Source: Candidatus Woesearchaeota archaeon
GTDB taxonomy: Archaea > Nanobdellota > Nanobdellia > Woesearchaeales > DSVV01
Reading direction: 5' to 3'
Length of the DNA: 33,519 bases
Assembly (NCBI GenBank): GCA_016935125.1
Contig: JAFGRM010000069.1
Coordinates: 1-33,519 of the forward strand
Below, piece by piece: positions 15,881 to 24,629 of the stretch. The notes under the pieces were generated by a model, which saw only the letters and a program-made list of their open reading frames with translations, was not told where the DNA came from and searched no databases. A program made the position numbers and the translations under genes. Numbering within the stretch: position 1 is the stretch's first letter; each line of letters opens with the position of its first letter.

Positions 15881-17295
15881 CCAGTCTCACCATCTGTCTT
15901 AAAGCCTTCCCCGTGTACAAGCGAGACGCACTTCTGCGGTGCTGCATCATTTGAGATGTTCCCTCCGCCTGAAAAGATTATGCATGCCTGGTCATACCTG
16001 CAGTTCCCGCCTTCTGTGCAGTCAAGCAAAAACGCCCAGTGGCTTCCGAAAAAAGCCTGGTCGCTTATTGACCCGTACTCATACCATCCCTGCTCCCCGT
16101 CGCTCTCTAAAAGCTCATTATAAGAGTCATCCTCTGTACATGAGTTGTACAGGAACACCCTCCACTGCTCAGACATGTCGCCTATGATCTTCAGGGTCAG
16201 CGCATACCTGTATATTGTAGGTGAGACCTCTGTCTTCTCACCTTCCATTATCACAGTCTTCAGCCCTTCAAGTATGTCTTTTTCCATCTGCGAGCCGAAT
16301 GAGGTGCTTGGCACTGGAATGCCTGCAATCTTCTTCTGCTCCTGGTCATCTGAAGGCTCTTTCTTATACAGGCTGTCGCCGCATATCGCTGCAGGCACGC
16401 CCTTTGTATACTCGCCCAGCCAGTCATCAAGATACGCGTTGAGAACCATTGTAAGCTTGCTTCTTGCATTTGCAGTTATAGTATTCCATGCAGCTTCCTT
16501 GTCCTCTATTTCACCTTGGGTCATCTTACCATCATTCAGTATTCTGCCTGCTTCTGTCATCTCAGACCTGATATCATCTGCGCTGTCGACAGTCCTTTCT
16601 ATATCTGACTCGACCTGGCGATTTATGCCGTATCTCTTCAGATCAGAATCATCGATCTCTTCCCTGGTGTTTGGATTCAAAAACGTCCCGCCTCCAAAAA
16701 TAGAGCCAGAGTCCTTGTAAAGGAATGTACTCGGATTCGGATTATCTTTGCTTAAATCATAATATTTCACTGTCTGCGGCTTATCAGGAGCAATAGTGGT
16801 CGTAACTGTTATTAAATTATCACCAGATCTAAAGACTGTATCATATTCTACATATCCATCCTTATTTATAGTTGGCACATTAGCTGTTGCTGCATATCCA
16901 TTATTACAGTACTTTTCCAAACGTTTATTGGCCTCTTTTAGGTATTCTTGGATTTCTTCATCTTTTTCCAACCCAATATCATAAAAAGTCTCACCCTGGG
17001 GGGGTGGGGGTGAAGGTCCACTTCCAGTCATCCCTGTAACCCTGTCCATCCCGCCTATGGCATTTGCTGTTATCCTGTCATTGCCGCTGTCCCGAATCTC
17101 TTTGTTCTCTTTCCATTCAGGCAGCATCATTGCAGAGAAGATTATTGCAAAGCTTAGAACCATGACAAACACTATCGCAAGGACTATCTCTGGAAAATCC
17201 GGCACCCTATCTGCCCTGCAGGCCTTGTAACGCTTTTTTTCAAGCGCGCGCCTTTCTGCCCTGCACTCTGACTCATCCTTTATTATGATTCCCAT
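15865..17295 (-). CDS. Single-pass exported protein, unknown function
   Basis: A 476-residue protein with a charged cytoplasmic N-terminus of about 34 residues (ECRAERRALEKKRYKACRA), one strong membrane segment at about 35-60 (IVLAIVFVMVLSFAIIFSAM), and an external domain of about 410 residues. The external part starts with a Pro-rich spacer (GPSPPPPQGE) encoded by a run of seven G and a run of five G on the plus strand. It then has an alpha/beta region with EESDDIRSEM-type helices and ends with a Cys-rich stretch (DCTEGGNCRYDQACIIF) containing at least six Cys, consistent with disulfides outside the cell. I do not recognise a family. It lies inside the surface-protein locus between a giant secreted protein and a polytopic protein, so a structural or assembly role is likely. 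Confidence 0.85.
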   Translation of the reverse strand: MGIIIKDESECRAERRALEKKRYKACRADRVPDFPEIVLAIVFVMVLSFAIIFSAMMLPEWKENKEIRDSGNDRITANAIGGMDRVTGMTGSGPSPPPPQGETFYDIGLEKDEEIQEYLKEANKRLEKYCNNGYAATANVPTINKDGYVEYDTVFRSGDNLITVTTTIAPDKPQTVKYYDLSKDNPNPSTFLYKDSGSIFGGGTFLNPNTREEIDDSDLKRYGINRQVESDIERTVDSADDIRSEMTEAGRILNDGKMTQGEIEDKEAAWNTITANARSKLTMVLNAYLDDWLGEYTKGVPAAICGDSLYKKEPSDDQEQKKIAGIPVPSTSFGSQMEKDILEGLKTVIMEGEKTEVSPTIYRYALTLKIIGDMSEQWRVFLYNSCTEDDSYNELLESDGEQGWYEYGSISDQAFFGSHWAFLLDCTEGGNCRYDQACIIFSGGGNISNDAAPQKCVSLVHGEGFKTDGETGSRRC

Positions 17296-17404
17296 CTTTT
17301 ATCCAATCTGTTGTCCATATCTTCTCCATATCTTCTCCATATCTTATCAAATTTTCTATCCTGCCTTTATCCTGCTCTTATCCTTCTTTTATCCTATGAC
17401 CATC
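17296..17404. repeat. Spacer of 12-bp and related repeats
   Basis: TCCATATCTTCT repeats three times near 17314-17346, followed by looser TTATCCTGC/TTATCCTT units and a double TCCTATGACC. There is no gene. It matches the repeat character of the other spacers in this locus. Confidence 0.65.
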
Positions 17405-20400
17405 CTATGACCCATAGCTTGGGAATGTCCCGTATTTTTGCATGAGCTCTTCTTCACTAAGCTCCATGTCTGCATCGATATCGCTTTGTACCTCTTCTTC
17501 GCTCTTGAAATCAAGCTCTCCAAGCTCCTCGAACTTTTCGATTGAATCCTCAATATTCATCCAGAACGAAGCAACTGCCATAAGGTATGTAGGCACGCAT
17601 AACATCACATGTGTAGGATCATTAGGCACATTTGTTGCACCAGGCCTGCATTCTGGCCTGTTGAATATCCAGTTCTCTGCATAATACATTATTGTCTTTG
17701 ATATGAGCTGCATGATGAACTGCTCGATTATGCCCCAGAACATGCCTATTATCTGCTGGCAGACCTGGGATGAGTAGTAATCATCGCATTGGGATGTGTC
17801 ACTGCCCCTGATCGCTGCAGTGTTCATGCAGACATTGTATGTGACAATGATCTCCTTGTAGACCAAAAGGTTGTTCTTTATACCAGTAAGGCATGGAGGC
17901 GAGCATAGGATCGCGATAATGAGATTGGTCTGCGGATCGAAATAAAGGCTTGGCTTTCCAGGGCCGCCGCCTGCTGCGATGTCTTTCTCAGGATATTCAA
18001 AGCCGTTAGCTGATGCAGTCTTACCTTTTACCTGGAAAGCCTCATAGCTCGGAAGGAATGCCTTCTGGAATACATCGTTCACACCCCCAACCCAGCCAAA
18101 ACTGTTCCAGAGGTTGTTGCATTCCTGACAGAGCACAAGGTCGCACCAGTACCCCATGCTCATGAGCTTCTTGCTTGATAACAGGTATCCGCTGTCCCAC
18201 ATAGCACTGGGGTTCTCCAACTGATCTTTTATTGACATCTTGTCATCCTGGGAGCCATACCAGATAGTTTCAAGGAAATTGTCCTTGAGCGCGCATTCGC
18301 TTGTCTGGGTAGATGTCCCGCCTGTCACTGCAGCAAACGCAGTCTTTGCCATGACCCACAGCGTGCACACATTGCTTATCACCTCTCTTATTGTCGCAAC
18401 AACTGTGCAGATAGGCTTAAGCCATGATGATATGCCGTCGATAAACTCGATGACGCTGTCATAGAACTCCACCTGATCCCTCTTGTAGTTTATCTTGTTC
18501 ACTGTGCTGAACTCAGGCCTTGTGAACAACGAGCCTGGCATGAATGGTATATCAATTGTCGCATTGAACCTCTCGTTAGGTGAATATACGCTGCCTCTTT
18601 CAGACGAGGCCTGTATGACCTCTCCTGCGCATAAGATCTCGACCTTGCTTGCTCTCTCAAGCAGCTCTTTATCGTAGTTAGGTATGTTTATGAGCAGATA
18701 CTTTGATGTCCTTGCCTGGCCAGGGTAATAGTACTGCCCAACTATTGTATAATCCTCATAATCACTGCTTGCTGAGCTGTTGCCTGAAGACGAGCTTCTG
18801 CTGATATCAAGCTTGCCCTTGCATTCAATAACATCAAACGCGTGGACATAAGGCATGCCATACTTATGGACCAATGTGACATCAGCCCGGATTATTGTCC
18901 CTTTGCTCGACTGCCAAAGGAAGTTCTCATTGAGTTGCCTCTGCCTACCCACTGCTGCGAACTCTTCCCAAAAGTCAACCTCTTTTCCTTCCATCTCTGC
19001 TATGAACACGCTTCCTGTCGAGCTCTCAGATGCCTCATTCACGTTTCCTGCATTATCATAGGCAGTTATCCCAATCTCAACTACCTCTCCGAGCGGAAGC
19101 TGCCCGCCGTATTCCCATAGGCAAAGGTAGTCTGTCGAGAGGTTGCCGTACCTTGTGCAGCTTTCTGCAGCCATATAACCAAGGGAAGTGTCAAAGCCAG
19201 CAAGGTCTGCATATACCCTGTCTTCAGATATTCCGCTGAACTCATCGCTGACCACAGCAGATATCTCGACCACATCCCCTTCCATCAGGATCTCAAGCTC
19301 AGAGCCATAAGGCCTTATAGTAACATTGGAGAGCACAGGTATCTCCTCATCATATGTAAAGGTTGCACGGGTTTCGCCTTCGCTTTCAAGATAGCTTATC
19401 CTGGCATCATCAACGAGCCTTGTCACATAGACTTGCACAGAATCACCGTTGCTCAAGCCAGCAGCACTGATGCCTGCCCAATAACATTCCCAGTAGCTGC
19501 CCACATCTGTGCAGTTGTCTGCCTTCCTGTTGGTATACGCACTGTTGATCCTGCTTAGGTCAAGATAAGCCTCTGCATCATGCATGCCTGAGCCTGACTC
19601 TGTCACCTCTAAGACAAAAAGGTTATTGCTCCTGTTGACATAACCGCTGTTCTGTGTCCTGATCTCACGGACAACTGGCCTCCCTGAATCAAGAGGCAGG
19701 CTTACTTCATGGGTGTATGATGCACTGTTGCCAGACCCATCCTCTGCACTGAACATAAGCAGTCCCTGCCCTTCTATGCCATGCACGCTGATATCGTCCC
19801 AGATACACTCATACTCGCCTTCGCCGTCTGTTGTGCAAGAGTTAGGATGCACCTCAGGATATGCCCCAGAAACATCTGTAAACAGGGCTGAGAGATTGGC
19901 GCTGACATCATCTACAGACAGCCCTGAGCCTCCTTCAGATATGTTTATGTAGATATCTGCCGTAATCAGGTTAAGCGATGAATACAAGAGCGGGTGGTTG
20001 TTCTGCTTTAGTATCTTAAACGAGTCAGCGATGAATACAGGGGCGTTGTAATCGACAAAGATGCTGTCGCACTGTTCTGAATAAAAACCTGCCTTGTCAT
20101 ACGCCCTTATGCACAGCTCATTATCACCCTCCAGAAGGTTGAGCGATGCTGCAGATGTCAAGAATTCGCCCTGCAAAGAGCATCCCCCTTCATATTCATT
20201 GGCAAGGACGATCTCATCACCAACAAGAAGCTCTGCCCTGTCTATGCCAGAACAGGCACCTGTGCAGCCACTGCAGGCAGAATCGACAAGGCTGTAGCTT
20301 ATCTCAAACTCCTCTGAAGTTGCGCTATCTGGGATGCTAATCCAGGAGAACACAGGCGGTGATCCGTCTACATAAAACTCACCCACTTTCTTGTCGAGCC

Positions 20401-20791
20401 TGAGCACCATAGACGAGTCATAAAGCGAGACCCTTGTATCATAGACCCGGCTGAGCCAGTCCTTCTCTTCGCTTTGGTATGTGCATGAATAGCTGCCGGC
20501 TGAGCCAGTGCATGATGAAAAAGGTATAGAGCCTATGTTGTTCAGGCTGAGCCTCAGGTAGCCTGGCAGAACCTCTATAGGGATGCCGTCATCATCTGTC
20601 ATCCAGACGTTCAATGTTATCTCAAGATAGTCTGCAGAAGATGCGACAAAATCACTGACACCCTCTTTTCCGTGGACGCTCACGTCTGAAATCTTACCTA
20701 TATCTGCAAACACAGACGAGGTATAGAACGGAATAGAGATTATCAACAGGCTCATGAACAATGCTGATGAGTTCAGTGCGTTTATCTTCAT
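17405..20791 (-). CDS. Large secreted Ig-like surface protein (1128 aa)
   Basis: An exported protein with a signal peptide in the first 29 residues (ends SSVFA). The first 650 residues contain about five beta-sandwich, bacterial Ig-like units with signatures such as EDGSGNSASY and AYDNAGNVNEA, each with a Cys pair, so disulfide-stabilised. From about residue 780 it changes to a hydrophobic, Cys-rich helical part (SSWLKPICTVVATIREVI; YWCDLVLCQECNNLW; ILCSPPCLTGIKNNLL; a final FWGIIEQFIMQLI helix), and it ends in an acidic tail. This second half matches the middle module of the 1953-residue protein in order and Cys spacing, so the two are relatives. Probably a surface fibre or adhesin component tied to the membrane by its hydrophobic half. 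A purine-rich AGAGG precedes the start. Confidence 0.88.
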   Translation of the reverse strand: MKINALNSSALFMSLLIISIPFYTSSVFADIGKISDVSVHGKEGVSDFVASSADYLEITLNVWMTDDDGIPIEVLPGYLRLSLNNIGSIPFSSCTGSAGSYSCTYQSEEKDWLSRVYDTRVSLYDSSMVLRLDKKVGEFYVDGSPPVFSWISIPDSATSEEFEISYSLVDSACSGCTGACSGIDRAELLVGDEIVLANEYEGGCSLQGEFLTSAASLNLLEGDNELCIRAYDKAGFYSEQCDSIFVDYNAPVFIADSFKILKQNNHPLLYSSLNLITADIYINISEGGSGLSVDDVSANLSALFTDVSGAYPEVHPNSCTTDGEGEYECIWDDISVHGIEGQGLLMFSAEDGSGNSASYTHEVSLPLDSGRPVVREIRTQNSGYVNRSNNLFVLEVTESGSGMHDAEAYLDLSRINSAYTNRKADNCTDVGSYWECYWAGISAAGLSNGDSVQVYVTRLVDDARISYLESEGETRATFTYDEEIPVLSNVTIRPYGSELEILMEGDVVEISAVVSDEFSGISEDRVYADLAGFDTSLGYMAAESCTRYGNLSTDYLCLWEYGGQLPLGEVVEIGITAYDNAGNVNEASESSTGSVFIAEMEGKEVDFWEEFAAVGRQRQLNENFLWQSSKGTIIRADVTLVHKYGMPYVHAFDVIECKGKLDISRSSSSGNSSASSDYEDYTIVGQYYYPGQARTSKYLLINIPNYDKELLERASKVEILCAGEVIQASSERGSVYSPNERFNATIDIPFMPGSLFTRPEFSTVNKINYKRDQVEFYDSVIEFIDGISSWLKPICTVVATIREVISNVCTLWVMAKTAFAAVTGGTSTQTSECALKDNFLETIWYGSQDDKMSIKDQLENPSAMWDSGYLLSSKKLMSMGYWCDLVLCQECNNLWNSFGWVGGVNDVFQKAFLPSYEAFQVKGKTASANGFEYPEKDIAAGGGPGKPSLYFDPQTNLIIAILCSPPCLTGIKNNLLVYKEIIVTYNVCMNTAAIRGSDTSQCDDYYSSQVCQQIIGMFWGIIEQFIMQLISKTIMYYAENWIFNRPECRPGATNVPNDPTHVMLCVPTYLMAVASFWMNIEDSIEKFEELGELDFKSEEEVQSDIDADMELSEEELMQKYGTFPSYGS

Positions 20792-21161
20792 TTGCGCCTC
20801 TATCCTTAATGATATTATTCTATTTTTACTGAGATTGCCTTTGAATCATTATTGACATTATAGCTCAACATCATAATATTATATCGAAATTATAGCTTGA
20901 CATTATAGTATTATTATTGAATTATATCGACATCATACTGACACTATTCCAATACTGGCACTATGCTAATACTGACATCATGCTAAAAAGCATCAACAGC
21001 ATCTCATGCCAGCGCCAGCCTCACACAGGCATTAGCCGACATATGCGCAGATACAGGCATTGGCCAATAATGCCTTAACCTACTTAGCCAGCATTAGCCA
21101 GCCTTAACCTACTTAGCCAGCATTAGCCAGCCTTAACCTACTCAGCCAGCCTTAGCTGATC
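20792..21161. other. 370-bp gene-free spacer of three repeat zones
   Basis: No gene is visible. Zone one (to about 20930) is AT-rich with ATTATAGCTYRACAT-like units. Zone two (20930-21000) has AATACTGACA/AATACTGGCA units. Zone three holds a clear 29-bp tandem repeat listed separately. A weak minus-strand TATA-like stretch near 20815-20828 could serve the 20791 start. Confidence 0.65.
21073..21154. repeat. 29-bp tandem repeat, almost three copies
   Basis: Copies begin at 21073, 21102 and 21131. The first two are identical (CCTTAACCTACTTAGCCAGC plus nine more bases), and the third is partial with a base change. Copies abut directly, so this is a tandem repeat, not a CRISPR. It ends about 10 bp after the stop codon of the next gene on the minus strand. 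Confidence 0.85.
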
Positions 21162-23555
21162 TCAGCCAAATTTAGGTTTCATTATGTTCCAGTTCAAGGC
21201 TGTACAATTGGCCCTGTCACCAAGCGCCCTTCCTATGTGCTCGATGAACTCTGGCGGGCCCTCATCTATTATACTGAATATTATCCCTCCTTCTGAATAT
21301 AAAGCTTCTGGTCTTAGCTCAAACTCAAACTCAGCCCCTCCGCTGAATGTCGATGGTATCTCAACATCATCTTCTGGATAGTAGATTGTCTTTGAATCTG
21401 TAAACAGGTCTCCTTTGAGATACTTATACTCGCTGTTCCTGAATATGGTCATCTCTCCACTGTACCTCTCATTCCTAACAAGCATAAGGTCTGCCTTGTA
21501 TCTGCCCGGGGCAAGCCTTATCGTATTGTCCTTAAGCGAATTATAGAGCAGGAAAGGGTTTACAGGGAGTACTTTATTATCATCACTGATACGTATGAGC
21601 CTGATCAGCACATTCTCATGTTCCTGGAGAGGCGCGCTATCAGAGTTAAGGTTGCACTCTATCACCTCCTCATTACTGGAGCCAAGAACAATGCCAGGAT
21701 CATCATCCACCATATTGCGGTCAGGGATCACAGGCGGCTTGACAAAGTATTTCCTCACTGATACCTTCTTATCGACAACCCTATATAGGGTATAGTTCCT
21801 CTCAAAGGACTCGGATTCATTTACATCTCCGATAAGGTCCATTATGCCAAGGTGGTCGTCATGCTCTACAGTGATCAGGCCGCCACCAATGCAAGGAGGG
21901 AACCTTTCATAGAGGATGCCATCCTGGTCAGTCATGCCGATGAAACACTTATCAGCGAACCTTGACACGTTCTGAAGCGTGCCGTTTGTGTCATAGTCAT
22001 AGATCGTGCTCGGGCCGCACTGGAACATGACCCTTGCATTCTTTACAGGGCTGCCCAGGTCATCAGCAACACTGATAGTCACAGGGCCGCTCAGGCGCTG
22101 GTCATTATGGCACTGGTAGGATGGTTCAGCATCCTCTTCAAAGCCTCCAAAAACATCTGAATACCTGACACGCGGGAAATTGTCCTTTAACACGACCTGG
22201 AGAGGGAACTGGAATATGAACGGGCTCTCATCTATATTTGACTTGCTGTCCACAAGCATGATAGTCACAGGAAATTTCACATTATAGAAAAACTTGTACT
22301 CAAACAGGCAGAATTTTGACACAAGAAGATTAACATCAAATGAATTAGGCTCAAGCACGCCTTTTGTTCCCAGGTCAAGCTCAAGCGGGAAATCAGGATC
22401 ATAATCAAGCTGGGCTGTTATGAACGGGTAATTTGTCTCAGATACCTCTTTTACCATGTTCTTCATTATACCCTCAGCAACTGCCCTGTCCTTCTCATCA
22501 GGGAAATCTGCCTCTGAAACAGAGTAAGGCGTATAATCAGTATTTGCAATCTTGATGTATGGGATGTTCGCAGCGAGCATTGTCCTGAAATCATCATAGA
22601 CATCATTATAGAGCCAAAACACCCTGTTGCTGCATGACTCAAACTGCATCCCTCCATACATGGGCGGCAGGTATCTTGAATCAAGCCTTGAGTAGGCTGT
22701 GATGAAATTCTTGGTCTGGGTCTCAAGGAACACATGGTCAATCTCAGCGTCCCTTATCTCTTTTGCAAGAGAATACACCCTCTTCAGCCTCACAGGAAGC
22801 TCTGTGCTGAAGACATCATAGCTCTCTGTGTTGTTGTTCCTTATAAGCTCGACAGGGTAATCCAGCTCGACAACAACCCTGCTGTCTGTAAATATCACCT
22901 CTGAATCAGGCTGGTCCTTGATCTTTATCCTGTACCCCTCTTTTTTGAAAGGCTTGAAGTTATCTATACAGGAGATTATATCCCTATTTATATACTGCTC
23001 AATCTGGTCCTGGATGGAACCGTCCCCTTCATAGGACTTAACAAGCCTGGGCATCTCTGAGGATTCAAGGCCGTCCTCATCCTGGTAATACCAATAGGGA
23101 AGCACAAGGCTGCCGTTGTACAACGAAAGATAGCCGCTATTAAGAGGGTCATAGACTGCAGACACTTTCTGGTAAGCATTGTGGTCAATTATGCCACCCT
23201 GCAGGCCTACAAGCATAACAGCCTCCTTTGCACTGCCCTTAAGGCATTCTGAAACATAAAGCCCCATCTCGCTGTCCTTTGTCTCACTAACCCTAACAAT
23301 GTCATAATCAGAGCTCTTCATATATAATATCAGGAATGATGATAGGATGAGAACAATGCCAACGATTATAAAAATTGTCAGCTGGGATCTCTTGTTGTTG
23401 ATCAAAAAGCCATTGCTCTTCATATTGTGAATCCCAGAGACATTGCTCTTCATGTTGTGAATCCCAGAGACATTGCTCTTCTTGTTGAGGATCCCAGAGC
23501 CTCTGCTTGGGATCATAGGTCTATGGTGGATCGCTAAGCTTAGTCTATCATTCAT
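21162..23555 (-). CDS. Large pilin-like surface protein, QLTIF type (copy A)
   Basis: A 797-residue protein with NNKRSQLTIFIIVGIVLILS, a class III prepilin-like signal, at residues 53-72. The 52 residues before it include three 10-residue units VSGIHNMKSN encoded by a 30-bp DNA repeat. The start at 23555 shares ATGA with the stop of the previous gene, which favours translational coupling; an internal Met45 (23423) would give a more usual short leader. The exported part shares with copy B the YVSECL, GLQGGII, PYWYY, CIDNFKPFKKEG and FPVTIMLVDS stretches. Near residues 500-590 is a transthyretin-like region (DDLGSPVKNARVMFQC, DQDGILYERFPPC). Likely a membrane-anchored or filament-incorporated surface protein handled by the ATPase/platform machine upstream. 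Confidence 0.86.
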   Translation of the reverse strand: MNDRLSLAIHHRPMIPSRGSGILNKKSNVSGIHNMKSNVSGIHNMKSNGFLINNKRSQLTIFIIVGIVLILSSFLILYMKSSDYDIVRVSETKDSEMGLYVSECLKGSAKEAVMLVGLQGGIIDHNAYQKVSAVYDPLNSGYLSLYNGSLVLPYWYYQDEDGLESSEMPRLVKSYEGDGSIQDQIEQYINRDIISCIDNFKPFKKEGYRIKIKDQPDSEVIFTDSRVVVELDYPVELIRNNNTESYDVFSTELPVRLKRVYSLAKEIRDAEIDHVFLETQTKNFITAYSRLDSRYLPPMYGGMQFESCSNRVFWLYNDVYDDFRTMLAANIPYIKIANTDYTPYSVSEADFPDEKDRAVAEGIMKNMVKEVSETNYPFITAQLDYDPDFPLELDLGTKGVLEPNSFDVNLLVSKFCLFEYKFFYNVKFPVTIMLVDSKSNIDESPFIFQFPLQVVLKDNFPRVRYSDVFGGFEEDAEPSYQCHNDQRLSGPVTISVADDLGSPVKNARVMFQCGPSTIYDYDTNGTLQNVSRFADKCFIGMTDQDGILYERFPPCIGGGLITVEHDDHLGIMDLIGDVNESESFERNYTLYRVVDKKVSVRKYFVKPPVIPDRNMVDDDPGIVLGSSNEEVIECNLNSDSAPLQEHENVLIRLIRISDDNKVLPVNPFLLYNSLKDNTIRLAPGRYKADLMLVRNERYSGEMTIFRNSEYKYLKGDLFTDSKTIYYPEDDVEIPSTFSGGAEFEFELRPEALYSEGGIIFSIIDEGPPEFIEHIGRALGDRANCTALNWNIMKPKFG
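23411..23500. repeat. In-frame 30-bp tandem repeat, three copies
   Basis: Units of CATTGCTCTTCATATTGTGA plus ten bases begin at 23411, 23441 and 23471. The third copy has diverged. They encode VSGIHNMKSN units in the N-terminal extension of QLTIF copy A. Confidence 0.85.
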
Positions 23556-24523
23556 CCCCTCACCACCTTATAGCATGTAAACCTGTAATACCCTGAGCTT
23601 ATGCTGCTGCACAGCTTTGAGATGTCTTCCTCTCCATCCCTGCCGGAATTCAGCTGGACAACTGAAAGGAAACAGAAGTCACGGGCCTCCTCGCTTGGCA
23701 GGCTCTCGCAATACGCCTGCGAATCTGCAACATCCATACCTGCTGTTATGCTCATCACATGCTCTATGTTGCTTACAGCATTGACAAAGAACAATGTTCC
23801 TGAAACAAGTATGAACAGCCCTGCAAAGATATAGAACATGTAGATTGCATATATAAACACCTTGTCTACAAAACAATGCATGCCGTCATCCCTGCCAGAG
23901 GTGAAATAATGCCTTTTTTCATACAGATACCACAACGGAAGCACATTCATTATAAGGGTCACTAAAAAAAATGGCATAAGTATGCTGTAAAGCGATGTTA
24001 TCAATTCCTCACCTATTCCTTTCAGGAAAAATATGGAAACAAGCGAATTGATTATGCAGACCAGGTAGACTGCTATGCTAAAGATATGGCACCACCGCTT
24101 CCGGTATGAAAGCCCATACATTATTACGATTGTCGATATAAAGAACAGGAAATGCGTCAGCCTTGCTGAAAGGCCCCTTGTAAGGAACCCGAAAAAGATA
24201 GACATGTCAGACAGGAACACAAGCAACAGGTAAAAGAAAGCTATTATGCCAGAATATACGATAAGCACCCTTATGCCTTTTGGCAGGGCATTTGGATCTT
24301 CTTTATATGCCCTCCCTGTTATCTCTGCTCTATCTGTTATCCCTGCTCTATCTGTTCTCTTTGCCCTTCTAATATGCTCTTCTTTCTCAGCTTTCTCTTT
24401 AAGCCTTTCCTTTTTCTCTTTAACCTTCGTACTTCTCTTTATTCCAGCCTGGCTTTTGGCCTTATGGCTTTTGGCCTTATGATAAAGTCGTCCCTCTTTT
24501 TGAATCTTATTGCTCACCCTCAC
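23552..24523 (-). CDS. Polytopic membrane protein with Cys-containing C-terminus
   Basis: A 323-residue protein. The first 75 residues are very basic and repeat-like (YHKAKSHKAKSQ; RTDRAGITDRAEITGRAY). Five to six hydrophobic segments follow from about residue 80 to 255, with short loops. The C-terminal 60 residues form a probable external domain with four to five Cys (YCESLP, ARDFCFLSV, KLCSSIS, RFTCYKV). I do not recognise a family. The start at 24523 sits about 29 nt after a good TATA box, so it begins a transcription unit, and its stop overlaps the start of QLTIF copy A in ATGA. This tight coupling suggests the two products work together. Confidence 0.82.
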   Translation of the reverse strand: MRVSNKIQKEGRLYHKAKSHKAKSQAGIKRSTKVKEKKERLKEKAEKEEHIRRAKRTDRAGITDRAEITGRAYKEDPNALPKGIRVLIVYSGIIAFFYLLLVFLSDMSIFFGFLTRGLSARLTHFLFFISTIVIMYGLSYRKRWCHIFSIAVYLVCIINSLVSIFFLKGIGEELITSLYSILMPFFLVTLIMNVLPLWYLYEKRHYFTSGRDDGMHCFVDKVFIYAIYMFYIFAGLFILVSGTLFFVNAVSNIEHVMSITAGMDVADSQAYCESLPSEEARDFCFLSVVQLNSGRDGEEDISKLCSSISSGYYRFTCYKVVRG

Positions 24524-24546
24524 CTTGCCTAAGAATATGAGAAGGT

Positions 24547-24558
24547 CTATTTAAATAG
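24547..24558 (-). promoter_or_regulatory. TATA promoter inside the locus (before 24523)
   Basis: The palindromic CTATTTAAATAG is centred 29 nt before the ATG at 24523, and an A-rich BRE-like stretch precedes it on the minus strand. This indicates a leaderless transcript starting the surface-protein part separately from the machine part upstream. Confidence 0.65.
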
Positions 24559-24629
24559 TTTTTGTTTTAACAGCCACTAAAAACCACACTCCTGGCTTTA
24601 AGCCTACAAGATAAGGACCAGGATCATTC

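Noticed and set aside
16145-16720. 191-residue plus-strand ORF
   Set aside because: Antisense shadow of the 15865-17295 gene, with Ser/Leu-rich composition typical of such shadows and no promoter.
21073-21154. Possible CRISPR array
   Set aside because: The 29-bp units abut with no unique spacers, and no cas gene is present.
23411-23500. Possible CRISPR array of 30-bp units
   Set aside because: The units are contiguous, in frame and encode a repeated peptide; there are no spacers.
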